From NCBI RefSeq assembly GCF_003386665.1, contig NZ_QTUB01000001.1, forward strand, positions 3,472,001-3,536,000: a stretch of DNA of 64,000 nt. Direction: 5' to 3'. The DNA is from Xenorhabdus cabanillasii (lineage in GTDB: Bacteria > Pseudomonadota > Gammaproteobacteria > Enterobacterales > Enterobacteriaceae). Made by a program: the position numbers and the translations under genes. Under the pieces are notes generated by a model that worked only from the letters and a program-made list of their open reading frames with translations, searched no databases and had not been told where the DNA came from. Numbering within the stretch: position 1 is the first letter of the stretch; every line of letters starts with the position of its first letter. Below are positions 50,832 to 62,878 of this stretch, piece by piece.

Positions 50832-53757
50832 TACTTAAAGCATCATGCCCGGACAAAACTGTCTCTATTTCACCCAACTCTATGCGGTGACTACGGATCT
50901 TAACCTGAGAGTCAACACGGCCGACAAATTCCAACTGACCATCAAGTGTCCAGCGCACTAAATCACCAGTACGATAAAGCCTGTTTTCCCCGCCATTCGT
51001 TGAATGTGGACTGAATGGATCACGAATAAATTGCCTTGCCGTGATTTCCGGTGAGTTTCGGTAACCGCGTGCTAACTGAACACCGCCGATATACAGTTCC
51101 CCGATAACGCCTGTCGGAGCCAAATTACCTTCTGGATCAAGAATACGCATCACAACGTTAGGCAAAGGTTTGCCAATCGTGATCTTCTCGTCAGTGAGTA
51201 AAGCTGTGGTAACAATGGATGTACATTCTGTCGGGCCATATACATTAAACAGTTTTCTATTCTGTGACCAACGAACAGCGATCTGTGGTGGTACGGTTTC
51301 ACCCGCTAAAAGCAAAGTTGAGACAGAACGCCATTTGTTAAAATTCAGATGAGGAAGCAGTGCTGGTGGTAGTACGGCATGGGTAATCTGATGTTTTTCA
51401 ACGATTTCATCCAACAATTCAGGGGAGCGCTGTTGAGTTTCTGAAATCAAATACAGCGTGGCACCATAGGCTAATGTCATGGACATCTCTAAAATCATGG
51501 CGTCAAAACTCCAGGAAGCAAACTGCAATCCCCGGCAATGTGAGTCAATACCAAATAAATCTGCTTGCGAAAATGCCAGATTAACCCACCCTTTATGTTC
51601 CAGCATCACCCCTTTCGGTTTGCCGGTAGAACCGGAAGTGTAAATCACATAAGCCAGATGATTTTCCGTGAGCGGGAATGGACGCTCAGTAATATTACCT
51701 GTGGGCATGTATTGCAGCTGTGACTGTATTATCTCAGTATCCAAACAGATGACTTTCTGCTGGCTGATGGGGAGTTTTTCAACAAGGTGAGTTTCGGTCA
51801 GGATAAACTCCACTTCACTGTTATCCAGCATATATTGGAGACGGGCTTTCGGATAACTGGGATCTAACGGTAAATAAGCACCACCCGCTTTAAGAATACC
51901 CAACAACGCCACAACAGCCTGTAATGATCGTGGTATGCAAAGTGCAACCAACGTGTCTGGTTTGATCCCCTGTTCAAGCAGATAGTGCGCTAATTGGTTG
52001 GCTTGTTGATTTAATGACTGATAATTCAATGACTGCCAGTTCAGGGAGTCATCTCCAAAGATCAGAGCATTTTTTTCAGGGTGTTGTGATACCTGATTTT
52101 CGAAGAGTTGATGAAAACATTTCCCGGTTTGGTAAGGGATTTGTGGCCCACTCCATTCATGCAGTAAGGTATTCCGCTCAGCATCTGCTAATAATGGAAT
52201 GTCATGGACGGATGGCTCGCCAGTACCAACATGCTGTTTCATCACATCAACAATATTAGTTAGCAAGACCTCGTAATTGGCAATTAATCTGTTAATGGTA
52301 GCACTTCTGAACAGGCTGGTGTCAGAGATCCACCCAATGGATAACTCCCCTTCGTCTTCTTCATAGATATGGACTTCCAAATCAAATCGGGTAGTCAGAA
52401 GTGAACGTTCTCTAGATGTGACAACACTATCCTGCTCCAGAGTGGTATCCCGTTGATTATTCTGTACTGCAAACATGATCTGGAAAATAGGATTATAATT
52501 TAAATTCCGTTCTGGACTGATTTTCTCTACCAGCATCTCAAAAGGCAGGTCTTGATTTGCATAAGCATCCAGAATGGTACGGCTGTTTTGTTTTAACAGT
52601 TCACTGAATGTAGGCTGACCGGATAAATCCGTTCTTATCACCAGTGAATTAACGAAAAAGCCAATCAAAGATTCAGTGTCACGGTGTCTTCGTCCTGCAA
52701 GCGGCATTCCAACCAGAATATCTTTTTCGCTACTGTAACGACTCAACAACACAGCAAAAGCCGTTTCCAGAAACATAAATAACGTCACTTTATGTTTGGT
52801 GCATAATGCTCTGATTGCTTGAGTAAGACGTGCTGAAATGCGCTGTGGATGAAGCCGCCCTTCAAAATGCTGTTTTTCTGGACGAGGATTATCCAGGGGC
52901 AAACGGTGAAGTGGTGAAATACCTGATAACTGGTTTTGCCAGTAATCCAGTTGCCTTTCCAGAATATCACCTTGCAACCAGTCCCGTTGCCATTGGGCAT
53001 AATCGGTATACTGAACTTTTAATGGTGGCAGAGGATTATCCTCGCCCTGGCAATAAGCACGATATAATGTAAGCAGTTCACGGACAAATATTGCCTGCGA
53101 CCAGCCATCGCAGACAATATGATGGATCGTATAGAGAATGAAATAATCATCCTCTGTTAATTTCAGCAACCGAATACGCAGCATCAGGTCAGTGCTGAGG
53201 TTTACGGCTTGTTTCCACTCTTGTTCACCGAGTAGTTTAACCTGCTGTTCCTTCTCAGATTCTGACAGCGAGGACAGATCATGCATTGTCATAGGCAAAT
53301 CATAGGAAGTGGCGATAACCTGCCGTGGCTCATTATCAATAATTTTGAAATAAGTACGCAGCGATTCATGGCGTTCAAGCAATGTTGCTACAGCAGCGTC
53401 AAAAGCATTGAGATTGAGTGGCTCTCTCAGCCTGAAATCGCCTGTGCAGTTATACCGATGGCTGCCTTCGGTTAGTTGATCAATTAACCACAAACGTTGC
53501 TGAGCAAATGAGAGTGGATAATGTTCCGCACGATCATAACGCGGAATATCTTGCAGCCGGTAAGTGTTCGTGTCCTCTTCTGAATCGATCTGATTCAGGA
53601 AATCGATCAGCTCTTGTTTGTGCTGTTTCCATTCACTGAGCAGTTGTTCCGAAGGCATAATGTCATGGCTGGTTTTATATTTCAGTTTGTTATCAATCAC
53701 AAACAGAGTGATCCCTTGATTTAAAGCCTCATTGATGATCTGCGCGGCATTTTTCAT
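50749..53757 (-). CDS. RXP-type NRPS 2, first part: docking-C-A (frameshifted gene)
   Basis: First 1000 residues of NRPS 2: TubC-like docking domain ([19 protein letters not shown]), C domain with HHIVCDGWS near 216, and A domain with [11 protein letters not shown] near 706 and [10 protein letters not shown]. Specificity line D-A-L-V-L-A-V-S-I. The frame ends falsely at the A7 run 50790-50796, inside the linker where the methyltransferase begins. Its ATG overlaps the TGA of NRPS 1. Its C domain is nearly identical in DNA to that of NRPS 3. Confidence 0.9.
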   Translation of the reverse strand: MKNAAQIINEALNQGITLFVIDNKLKYKTSHDIMPSEQLLSEWKQHKQELIDFLNQIDSEEDTNTYRLQDIPRYDRAEHYPLSFAQQRLWLIDQLTEGSHRYNCTGDFRLREPLNLNAFDAAVATLLERHESLRTYFKIIDNEPRQVIATSYDLPMTMHDLSSLSESEKEQQVKLLGEQEWKQAVNLSTDLMLRIRLLKLTEDDYFILYTIHHIVCDGWSQAIFVRELLTLYRAYCQGEDNPLPPLKVQYTDYAQWQRDWLQGDILERQLDYWQNQLSGISPLHRLPLDNPRPEKQHFEGRLHPQRISARLTQAIRALCTKHKVTLFMFLETAFAVLLSRYSSEKDILVGMPLAGRRHRDTESLIGFFVNSLVIRTDLSGQPTFSELLKQNSRTILDAYANQDLPFEMLVEKISPERNLNYNPIFQIMFAVQNNQRDTTLEQDSVVTSRERSLLTTRFDLEVHIYEEDEGELSIGWISDTSLFRSATINRLIANYEVLLTNIVDVMKQHVGTGEPSVHDIPLLADAERNTLLHEWSGPQIPYQTGKCFHQLFENQVSQHPEKNALIFGDDSLNWQSLNYQSLNQQANQLAHYLLEQGIKPDTLVALCIPRSLQAVVALLGILKAGGAYLPLDPSYPKARLQYMLDNSEVEFILTETHLVEKLPISQQKVICLDTEIIQSQLQYMPTGNITERPFPLTENHLAYVIYTSGSTGKPKGVMLEHKGWVNLAFSQADLFGIDSHCRGLQFASWSFDAMILEMSMTLAYGATLYLISETQQRSPELLDEIVEKHQITHAVLPPALLPHLNFNKWRSVSTLLLAGETVPPQIAVRWSQNRKLFNVYGPTECTSIVTTALLTDEKITIGKPLPNVVMRILDPEGNLAPTGVIGELYIGGVQLARGYRNSPEITARQFIRDPFSPHSTNGGENRLYRTGDLVRWTLDGQLEFVGRVDSQVKIRSHRIELGEIETVLSGHDALSSAVVIAYGQDEDKKTYCVCLPKYGMVG

Positions 53758-53779
53758 ATATCACCTTCCAATAGTTCTT
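52384..53779. repeat. C-domain near-identity block, copy in NRPS 2
   Basis: Partner of 47665-49060, offset 4719. The block includes the ATGA junction and the docking-domain coding sequence. Confidence 0.75.
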
Positions 53780-56700
53780 GTGTCGTTTCTTGCTCAGATT
53801 GGAAATGCTTTCTTTTTTCTTTAACCAGATGAATCGTAACTACTTGTGATAATCGCTCAAGTGTTGGGTGCTCAAAGACACTGCTCAACGGTATTTCAAT
53901 GTTCAGATCATTGCGTATTGAACTGATAAGGCGGGTTGCCTGAAGAGAGTGACCACCCAGTACGAAAAAATTGTCATGGATACCGACTTGACTGACGACC
54001 AGCACTTCTTGCCATAATTGACTGATTTTTTTCTCTATTTCATTTCTTGGCGCGACATAATCTTGTTGGCGGAAATCACTTTCATTTGGAGTAGGCAACG
54101 CTTTTCTATCCACTTTGTTATTTAACGTGAGTGGCATTCGCTCTAGCGGAATATAAAGGCCAGGAACCATGTATTCCGGCAGTTGTTTTTTCAGTGCTGA
54201 TTCGAGTTGTTCTGAAAGTTCAGCTTTAATAGCTGAGTATTGGGTGATGTTTTCGGAATTAAGATCTTCGGTACTAAATTGCAAGGATCTTTCACCCAGC
54301 CAATCTGCGGTCGGGCAAACATAGGCAATCAATCTCCTGTCTTTATCATTACCATAAGTAATAACCGCAGCACTGCTTAAGGCATCATGTCCGGTCAGTG
54401 CAGCTTCGATTTCTCCTAACTCAATCCTGAACCCTCTAATCTTGACCTGGGAGTCAATCCGGCCAATATATTCCACACTGCCATCAGGCAACCAACGGGC
54501 TAAATCTCCCGTTCGGTATAAACGTTGGGATTGGGATTTTTCCGTCAAATCAGTAATAAATTTCGTTGCGTTCGTTTCAGGAGCATTCAAGTACCCGCGT
54601 GCCAGTTGGATGCCACCAATACATAATTCCCCCGCAACACCAATAGGTACCAGATTGCCTGATGGATCAAGAATACGGATAACGGTATTAGGCAATGGCT
54701 TCCCGATCGTAATTTTGTCATCAGTTAATAAGCCGGAAGTCACAATGGCAGTACACTCGGTCGGGCCATATGCGTTGAATAGTTTTCTGTCCTGTGACCA
54801 ACGAACAGCGATCGGTGGTGGTACAGCTTCCCCCGCTAAAAGCAAAGTTGAGACGGAACGCCATTTGTTAAAGTCCAGATAAGGCAGTAAAGCAGGTGGT
54901 AACAAAGCATGGGTAATCTGATGTTTTTCAACTAATTCATCCAACCATTCAGGGGTATGCTGTTGGGTTTCTGAAATTAAGTAAAGTGCTGCGCCATACG
55001 CCAGTGTCATAGATATTTCTAAGATCATGGCATCAAAACTCCAGGAAGCGAACTGCAATCCCCGGCTATCTGAATCAACACCAAATAAACCCGCCTGTGA
55101 AAGTGCCAGGTTGACCCACCCCTTATGTTCCAGCATCACCCCTTTCGGTTTACCAGTAGAACCGGAGGTATAAATAACGTAAGCCAGATTATTTTCTGTT
55201 AGTGGAAATGGACGTTCAGCGATATTACCCGCAGGCATGTGCTGCAATTGTGACTGTATTGTCTCAGCATCTAAACAGACGACTTTCTGCTGGCTGATTG
55301 GGAGTTTTTCTATCAGATTTGTTTCGGTCAGAATGAACTCAGCTTCGCTATGTTCCAGCATATATTGAAGACGGGATGTCGGATAACTGGGATCTAACGG
55401 CAGATAAGCTCCACCTGCTTTAATAATCCCCAATAGTGCTACGACAGCGCGTAATGAACGAGGAATACAGAGCGCAACCAATGTTTCTGGTTTGATATTT
55501 TGTTCTATTAGGTAGTGAGCAAGTTGGTTGGCTTGTTTATTGAGTTCCCGATAATTCAATGAATTGTTGCCAAAAACAACAGCTGTTTTTTCAGGGTGCC
55601 GGGCAGCTTGTTCCTCAAACAATTCATGAAAACAGCCGCCATGCTGGCTATGATCCTGTAGCCCATTCCATTCATGTAATAAAGTGTGTATTTCAGCCTC
55701 TGCTAATAGTGGAATATCATGAACAGAGGGTTCTTTGCGTATCAAGTCTGAGCCGATACGCGGTTTCATCACTTTAACAATATTAGCAAGCAAAGTTTCA
55801 TAATTGGCAAGTAATCTTTCAATAGTAATATTTTTAAATAGGCTGCTGTCATAAACCCATAAAAGGGATAATCCTCCCTCTTCTTCATAAATATGAATTT
55901 CCAAATCAAATCGGACTTTCAAAAGCAGGCGCTCTTCAATCTCAATATTATTATCCCGCGCTAACGTTGTACCTTGCTGAGTATTTTCCAGAGTAAAAGC
56001 GATTTGGAATATAGGGTTATAATTTAAGTTTCGTCCTGGGCTAATTTTCTCTACCAGCATTTGAAATGGCAGGTCTTGATGTGCATAAGCATCCAGAATG
56101 GTACGACTGTTCTGCTTTAATAACTCACTGAAAGTAGGCTGGCCGGATAAATCCGTTCTGATCACCAGAGAATTAACAAAAAAGCCGATCAGAGGCTCAA
56201 TATCATGGTGTATTCTCCCTGCAAGGGGTGTTCCGACCAGAATGTCTTTTTCATTACTATAACGACTCAACAACACAGCAAAAGCTGTCTCCAGAAACAT
56301 GAATAGAGTGACTTCATGTTGGTGACATAACGCTATGATTTCTTGTGTTAAATCCTTTGAAATACGTTGCTCATTAAGTTTCCCTTCGAAACTCTGTTTT
56401 TCCGGTCGTGGGTTATCCAGTGGAAAACGGTGAAGTGGAGAAATACCTGATAACTGGTTTTGCCAATAATCCAGTTGTTTTTTCAGAATATCCCCTTGCA
56501 GCCAATTGCGTTGCCATTGAGCATAATCGGTATACTGGATTTTAAGTGGCGGTAGTGGGGCTATTTCCCCTTGATTATAAGCACGATATAAGGTGATAAG
56601 TTCATTGATAAAAATTTCTATTGACCAACTATCGCAAGCGATATGATGAATGGTATAGATAATGACATAATCATTTTCAGCCAGCTTTATCAACCGAATA

Positions 56701-57278
56701 CGTAACATCAAATCAGTGCTGAGGTTAAAAACCAAGTTATCTTCTTCTTGACTAAGTTGTTCAACTTCGTTTTTCTGCTCAGCTTCAGACAACGCCGTCA
56801 GATCATACAGCGTAATAGGTAAATCATAGGAATTTGATACAACCTGCCGTGGCTCATTATCAATAATTTTAAAATGGGTGCGTAATGCTTCATGGCGTTC
56901 AAGCAATGCTTTTACAGCGGTTTTAAAAGCATTGAGATTGAGTGATTCACGTAATCTCAAATAGCCGGGACAATTATATTGGGGACTACCTTCAGTAAGC
57001 TGGTCGATAAACCACAAACGTTGCTGAGCAAATGAGAGTGGGTAATGTTCTGCATTACCATCACGTTGAATATTCTGTAATTGATATATTTGAATTTCTT
57101 CTTTTGAATCGATCCGGCTCAGAAAATCAATCAATTCCTGTTTATGTTGCTTCCATTCACTGAGCAATTCTGCTGGAATACTATCGCGGCTAGTTTCGTA
57201 TTGTAAACGGTTATCAGCAACAAATAGAGTAACTCCCTGATTTAAAGCCTCATTCACAATTTGCGCTGCATTTTTCAT
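53754..57278 (-). CDS. RXP-type NRPS 1, docking-C-A-T (no methyltransferase)
   Basis: Intact first gene of the rhabdopeptide-type operon, 1174 residues. TubC-like docking domain ([20 protein letters not shown]), C domain with HHIACDSWS near 211, A domain with [11 protein letters not shown] near 706, carrier with LGGHSLQA near 1108 and a docking tail ending [10 protein letters not shown]. Specificity line D-A-L-L-L-A-A-A-I differs from the other three. Unlike its sisters it has no methyltransferase; at the corresponding place only a short linker of about 30 residues is left ([15 protein letters not shown]). An N-terminal docking domain on the first module is odd and would allow iterative or skipped use. 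ATG at 57278 has AAAGGTG eight bases upstream; a GTG at 57287 overlaps that site and is less likely. Confidence 0.92.
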   Translation of the reverse strand: MKNAAQIVNEALNQGVTLFVADNRLQYETSRDSIPAELLSEWKQHKQELIDFLSRIDSKEEIQIYQLQNIQRDGNAEHYPLSFAQQRLWFIDQLTEGSPQYNCPGYLRLRESLNLNAFKTAVKALLERHEALRTHFKIIDNEPRQVVSNSYDLPITLYDLTALSEAEQKNEVEQLSQEEDNLVFNLSTDLMLRIRLIKLAENDYVIIYTIHHIACDSWSIEIFINELITLYRAYNQGEIAPLPPLKIQYTDYAQWQRNWLQGDILKKQLDYWQNQLSGISPLHRFPLDNPRPEKQSFEGKLNEQRISKDLTQEIIALCHQHEVTLFMFLETAFAVLLSRYSNEKDILVGTPLAGRIHHDIEPLIGFFVNSLVIRTDLSGQPTFSELLKQNSRTILDAYAHQDLPFQMLVEKISPGRNLNYNPIFQIAFTLENTQQGTTLARDNNIEIEERLLLKVRFDLEIHIYEEEGGLSLLWVYDSSLFKNITIERLLANYETLLANIVKVMKPRIGSDLIRKEPSVHDIPLLAEAEIHTLLHEWNGLQDHSQHGGCFHELFEEQAARHPEKTAVVFGNNSLNYRELNKQANQLAHYLIEQNIKPETLVALCIPRSLRAVVALLGIIKAGGAYLPLDPSYPTSRLQYMLEHSEAEFILTETNLIEKLPISQQKVVCLDAETIQSQLQHMPAGNIAERPFPLTENNLAYVIYTSGSTGKPKGVMLEHKGWVNLALSQAGLFGVDSDSRGLQFASWSFDAMILEISMTLAYGAALYLISETQQHTPEWLDELVEKHQITHALLPPALLPYLDFNKWRSVSTLLLAGEAVPPPIAVRWSQDRKLFNAYGPTECTAIVTSGLLTDDKITIGKPLPNTVIRILDPSGNLVPIGVAGELCIGGIQLARGYLNAPETNATKFITDLTEKSQSQRLYRTGDLARWLPDGSVEYIGRIDSQVKIRGFRIELGEIEAALTGHDALSSAAVITYGNDKDRRLIAYVCPTADWLGERSLQFSTEDLNSENITQYSAIKAELSEQLESALKKQLPEYMVPGLYIPLERMPLTLNNKVDRKALPTPNESDFRQQDYVAPRNEIEKKISQLWQEVLVVSQVGIHDNFFVLGGHSLQATRLISSIRNDLNIEIPLSSVFEHPTLERLSQVVTIHLVKEKRKHFQSEQETTQELLEGDI

Positions 57279-57723
57279 ATATAACACCTTTTACATAAAA
57301 ATAATTTTCAGGCACATTTCAGTAATCTTTCGAAAAAAAAGATTTATTAATGATTTTCTTTATCATTTTTTGAAATGGGTAAGATATGTTTTTATATAGT
57401 TAAAATTCGATGTTTTAACATATATCGTGCAATAGATATTTTTTGAAATATTGAATTAGGCAAGTAAGATAGGAATTTAATTTTAACATTAAAATCTTTA
57501 TCCAAGTAATTATTCATAATATTTAAGATGGTGAAGTGAAAGCAATTAACAGCCATGTTAACATATGAACATCGAAAATCCTTAACAGTATTGTTTGATT
57601 TAGTTATCAAAATAATGAAAAAATATAAAGATTTTTTAATGGTTGTATAATATGAAACTCACATCAAAGCTAATTAATTTGAATTTAATTAAACAATCAG
57701 ATGTAAAACTGATATTTTCAAAC
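57279..57723. promoter_or_regulatory. Promoter region of the RXP-type operon
   Basis: Very AT-rich 445 bases without a convincing gene. The operon's promoter should lie here on the minus strand. GTTAAAA (57399-57405) and TTTTAAC (57413-57419) form a perfect inverted repeat with a seven-base spacer, about 120 bases before the start codon, a candidate operator or leader hairpin. AT-rich leaders like this are typical H-NS targets (inference). Confidence 0.45.
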
Positions 57724-57759
57724 AAAAAAAAGAGCTTCGATTTTTATATACGAAGCTCT
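57724..57759 (-). terminator. Rho-independent terminator of pntAB
   Basis: On the minus strand AGAGCTTCG (57759-57751) pairs with CGAAGCTCT (57739-57731) around an 11-base loop and is followed by eight T (57731-57724, one shared with the stem). It stands 29 bases after the pntB stop. Confidence 0.9.
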
Positions 57760-57787
57760 CAAATTTAATTCGATTAAATATATTCAA

Positions 57788-59176
57788 TCATAGTGCACGT
57801 AATATTGCTTCAACACTTGCTTTGGCATCACCAAATAGCATTTGTGTATTTTCTTTAAAGAATAATGGGTTTTGCACGCCTGCATATCCGGTATTCATAG
57901 ATCGTTTAAAAACAATCACATTTTGCGCTTTCCAAACTTCCAATACAGGCATTCCAGCAATCGGGCTGTTTGGATCTTCCTGTGCCGCAGGGTTTACTGT
58001 GTCATTGGCACCAATAACCAGAACTGTATCTGTTTCAGAAAAGTCATCATTAATTTCTTCCATTTCCAAAACAATGTCGTAAGGCACTTTAGCTTCAGCC
58101 AGTAATACGTTCATATGACCAGGCAAACGCCCTGCTACTGGATGGATACCAAAACGTACGTTGATTCCTTTTTCACGCAATTTTGCTGTGATGTCATGTA
58201 CCGGATATTGTGCCTGAGCAACAGCCATTCCATAGCCCGGAGTAATAATAACTGAAACCGAATTTTTCAATAGTTCAGCAACGTCTTCTGCGGTTGTTTC
58301 ACGATATTCCCCCATTTCCTGATTATCATCCGTTAAGACTCCATCACTACCAAAACCACCGGCAATCACACTAATAAAGGAACGATTCATCGCCTTGCAC
58401 ATAATATAAGAGAGGATCGCACCAGAAGAACCCACTAAAGCACCAGTTACAATCAGTAAGTCATTACTTAACATGAATCCTGCCGCAGCGGCCGCCCAGC
58501 CTGAATATGAGTTCAGCATGGAAATAACAACCGGCATATCTGCCCCGCCGATGGATGCCACCAAATGCCAGCCAAAAGCTAATGCGATTACCGTCATGAT
58601 AAGCATAGTGAAAACCTGGAAACCGACGCTTTCTGTTTTGATAAAGCTAATCATCAACACAAAAGAGACAATCAAAGCAGCCAGATTAAGTTTATGGCGA
58701 TGCGGTAACATTAATGGCCTGGAGGAAATTTTTCCGCGTAATTTACCAAATGCCACAACCGAACCAGTGAAGGTCACTGCCCCAATGAAGATCCCAAGGA
58801 AAACTTCTGTCAGATGAATATTTTCCATAATGGCGTCAGCAAAAATATCGTGGGCCATAAAGCTATTGAACCCAACCAGAACAGCAGCTAAACCCACAAA
58901 ACTATGCAAAATGGCGACTAATTCTGGCATTTCAGTCATCTCTACTTTTTTAGCGAGACGGGTTCCAATGACTGCCCCAATAATCATTGCCAGAATAATC
59001 CAGCCAACGTTACCTGTATCCGGCCCTAAGATGGTTGCAATCAGGGCAATTGCCATCCCGGTTATGCCAAAGATATTGCCTCGCTTGGAACTTTCATGGC
59101 GAGAAAGCCCTGCAAGACTGAAAATGAATAAGATAGCGGCAACAATATATGCCGCAGTGACTACTCCATTCGACAT
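57788..59176 (-). CDS. pntB: NAD(P) transhydrogenase subunit beta
   Basis: 462 residues, the length of E. coli PntB. The first half consists of hydrophobic helices (for example [32 protein letters not shown]), forming the proton channel in the inner membrane; the last 180 residues are the NADP(H)-binding domain III ([53 protein letters not shown]). With PntA it uses the proton gradient to reduce NADP with NADH, supplying NADPH; this is a core gene. It starts ten bases after the pntA stop, in one operon with it. Confidence 0.97.
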   Translation of the reverse strand: MSNGVVTAAYIVAAILFIFSLAGLSRHESSKRGNIFGITGMAIALIATILGPDTGNVGWIILAMIIGAVIGTRLAKKVEMTEMPELVAILHSFVGLAAVLVGFNSFMAHDIFADAIMENIHLTEVFLGIFIGAVTFTGSVVAFGKLRGKISSRPLMLPHRHKLNLAALIVSFVLMISFIKTESVGFQVFTMLIMTVIALAFGWHLVASIGGADMPVVISMLNSYSGWAAAAAGFMLSNDLLIVTGALVGSSGAILSYIMCKAMNRSFISVIAGGFGSDGVLTDDNQEMGEYRETTAEDVAELLKNSVSVIITPGYGMAVAQAQYPVHDITAKLREKGINVRFGIHPVAGRLPGHMNVLLAEAKVPYDIVLEMEEINDDFSETDTVLVIGANDTVNPAAQEDPNSPIAGMPVLEVWKAQNVIVFKRSMNTGYAGVQNPLFFKENTQMLFGDAKASVEAILRAL

Positions 59177-59186
59177 AAGTTACCCC

Positions 59187-61111
<1,925 letters not shown>

Positions 61112-61134
61112 AATTCCTGCGCCCTGCGGGAAAT
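61112..61134. repeat. REP-like hairpin, copy 1
   Basis: TTCCTGC (61114-61120) pairs with GCGGGAA (61126-61132) with one G-T pair and a five-base loop. A second copy of the same stem stands at 61198-61220. Confidence 0.5.
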
Positions 61135-61197
61135 GAGGGATATCAAGGAGTTAAAAGGTAAAAAATCTCACCTTTACGTAACCAGTTGATTTTATGT

Positions 61198-61220
61198 AAT
61201 TCCTGCACGGAGCGGGAATT
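61198..61220. repeat. REP-like hairpin, copy 2
   Basis: AATTCCTGC (61198-61206) pairs with GCGGGAATT (61212-61220) around ACGGA; same stem as copy 1, different loop. It lies about 210 bases before the lectin gene. Confidence 0.55.
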
Positions 61221-61432
61221 TAATTAAATCAATAGGTTAAAAGAGGAAGAAGACGCATCTTTGCCAAGTTTTATCAGCAATGAGAATGGATTTTATGGAT
61301 GTCCTATCAACCATTCTGTGCCACCCTAACCCAAGAAACACCTTCTAGTATTGATTAACCGATTTTATTGATGTTCACAGGCGGAGAAACATCTCCCTCA
61401 GAAAGTTATAAAAATATATTGGAGGTAATATT

Positions 61433-61798
61433 ATGTATGATTGGTCTGGAACTGTTTCTGGAAAACTTAAACAAGGTCAACCCACTGGACTTGTACTCAA
61501 AAAAGGGGATGTGATCTCTGTTATTGCTTCAGGATGGGTGCGGTATGCCAATGATCACCGTCCGAACCCTTGGTCTGCCCCTCAAGGGGCTCCACCTAAT
61601 CCCCCTGGGAGTGCTTTAGCTGCAAAAATTGGTGATAAGACCTATGAAATTGGCAATGGTATACTCCACAGAACCGTTCCCATAGATGGGGAATTAACTC
61701 TTTTATTTTTAGATACCCATTATGGAGATAATTCCGGTGACTTTTATGTTAACGTTAAAGTAGAGTCACGTTATTCTCCTCTCCAGGAAATAAAATAA
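61433..61798 (+). CDS. LecA/PllA-like galactophilic lectin
   Basis: A 121-residue protein that matches the PA-IL (LecA) fold family from memory: start MYDWSGTVSG like AWKGEVLA, LVLKKGDVISVIASGWVRY like the GDVITIVAAGWASY block, and the C-terminal DTHYGDNSGDFYVNVKV like DVPGTYGNNSGSFSVNI, which carries the calcium- and sugar-binding Asp/Asn residues. LecA binds galactose through calcium; PllA is its Photorhabdus relative. The middle sugar-contact loop (HRPNPWSAPQGAPPNPPG) differs and is shorter, so specificity may differ. No signal peptide, as in LecA. GGAGG stands ahead of the ATG, and a strong terminator follows, so it is a single-gene unit. It sits in a decayed island between pntA and ydgH. 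Confidence 0.88.
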   Translation: MYDWSGTVSGKLKQGQPTGLVLKKGDVISVIASGWVRYANDHRPNPWSAPQGAPPNPPGSALAAKIGDKTYEIGNGILHRTVPIDGELTLLFLDTHYGDNSGDFYVNVKVESRYSPLQEIK

Positions 61799-61813
61799 AT
61801 AATCTCTATATCT

Positions 61814-61840
61814 AACCCGCAACCTTCTGCGGGTTTATCA
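61814..61840 (+). terminator. Rho-independent terminator of the lectin gene
   Basis: AACCCGCA (61814-61821) pairs perfectly with TGCGGGTT (61828-61835) around a six-base loop, followed by a short T-rich stretch, 15 bases after the lectin stop. Confidence 0.85.
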
Positions 61841-61984
61841 TTTCCATTAATAATAACCCATAAATACCGTTTTAATTAGAAACAATATTTTTTATTGCAG
61901 CCTGTGTGAATTCGTTACGCCGTTATCTCACAGATTAGGGAATTTCTGATCAAAATTGATCGGGCAAATCATCGTGAAGATAAC

Positions 61985-62365
61985 ATGGGACTTTACTTCA
62001 TAAGCGGAACTTTTCCCACCAAAAACGAAATTGAAGTTGGTAAAAATTATCTCAAGCCTGATGAGTTATATCGCTTACATCTACTTTCTGAACAGTTTCT
62101 ACTTTACGCAGAATCTACAGCCCTTCAAGGGAAGGCGATGACAATGCACTCACTTCATGCTCAACTAGACAGGTTGCTAACTCTAAATGACTACGATGTT
62201 TTCCCTGGATATCAAGATTACCTAAAAGACACAGCATTAGATCATGCAAGACAAGAATTTGAAAGGTATAAGAAAAAGAAAATAATTGAAGATGCTGGCT
62301 ATACATATGATGAAGAACTTGTTGAATTAGGAGAGTATGATTTTCTCTTCGAAGACGAATCTTAA
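61985..62365 (+). pseudogene. RhuM-family protein, C-terminal remnant
   Basis: A 126-residue frame that resembles the C-terminal part of RhuM-family virulence proteins: FPTKNEIEVGKNYLKPDEL, then MTMHSLHAQLDRLL and ARQEFERYKKK. In RhuM the equivalent of NMGL is preceded by a conserved RA...; here the codons before the ATG still read DRANHREDN in frame, so the homology starts upstream of the ATG and the gene is cut at its 5' end (a stop lies in frame near 61910). The N-terminal DNA-binding half is missing. The molecular function of RhuM is unknown. Acidic tail (EELVELGEYDFLFEDES). It may still be translated, but I see no good ribosome site. Confidence 0.65.
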
Positions 62366-62415
62366 ATTGTCTAATTCTCACTAAAGAATACCCTCAGTGA
62401 ATCAGGCTGGTCAAT

Positions 62416-62592
62416 TTAGACCCGTTTACCCTGAATCCGATCCCCTTTTCCGTTCCAACGATACTTAAATTGAAATATAATTTTTCTTTTAGGTGTCACA
62501 CGAACGGACAAACCGTCTCTATCGGATTTGGTAATCATTTTTTCTTGGTGTTTGCCATTGGCAGAGCGAAGCCATGAGTCAGTAATTGGCAC
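62416..62592 (-). pseudogene. P4-type tyrosine integrase, N-terminal arm-domain remnant
   Basis: The minus strand from a GTG at 62592 encodes 58 residues VPITDSWLRSANGKHQEKMI then TKSDRDGLSVRVTPKRK and FQFKYRWNGKGDRIQGKRV-stop. This is the arm-binding (DUF4102) start of P4-like integrases, which begin with a similar LTD..LR.A...K.....D..GL...V.P.G pattern. The catalytic part, more than 300 residues, is missing. It marks a former genomic island at this site; no tRNA gene is found beside it. Confidence 0.75.
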
Positions 62593-62878
62593 AACATTGT
62601 CCTCAAAAAATAGTATTATTTTTAATGTAGATTATGTACGTATTAATGTACACATTGTTCATGAAATAACATGAATACCCATGAATAATGCTGAATATTA
62701 CAGGGGTGATAATGGAAGAATAATACTTTAAAATCAATTTATTACATTGAATCAAATGAATATATATGTAACCATAGGAATATATAGCATTATTAATGTA
62801 ATAATTACGACCTGTGTGATACAGAACAATGTTCAGCACGTTATAAATATTTTAATGCGCAAGGCGAAAGGATTTTTT

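Noticed and set aside
38323..57278. Repeated blocks taken for a CRISPR-like or tandem array
   Set aside because: Repeats are whole protein domains at about 4.7-kb spacing; they are duplicated NRPS modules.
57392..57610. 72-codon minus-strand reading frame upstream of the RXP-type operon
   Set aside because: AT-rich composition, no family resemblance, no ribosome site; it overlaps the likely promoter region.
62603..62839. 78-codon minus-strand frame rich in Ile/Tyr
   Set aside because: Composition fits random AT-rich DNA; no motif or ribosome site.
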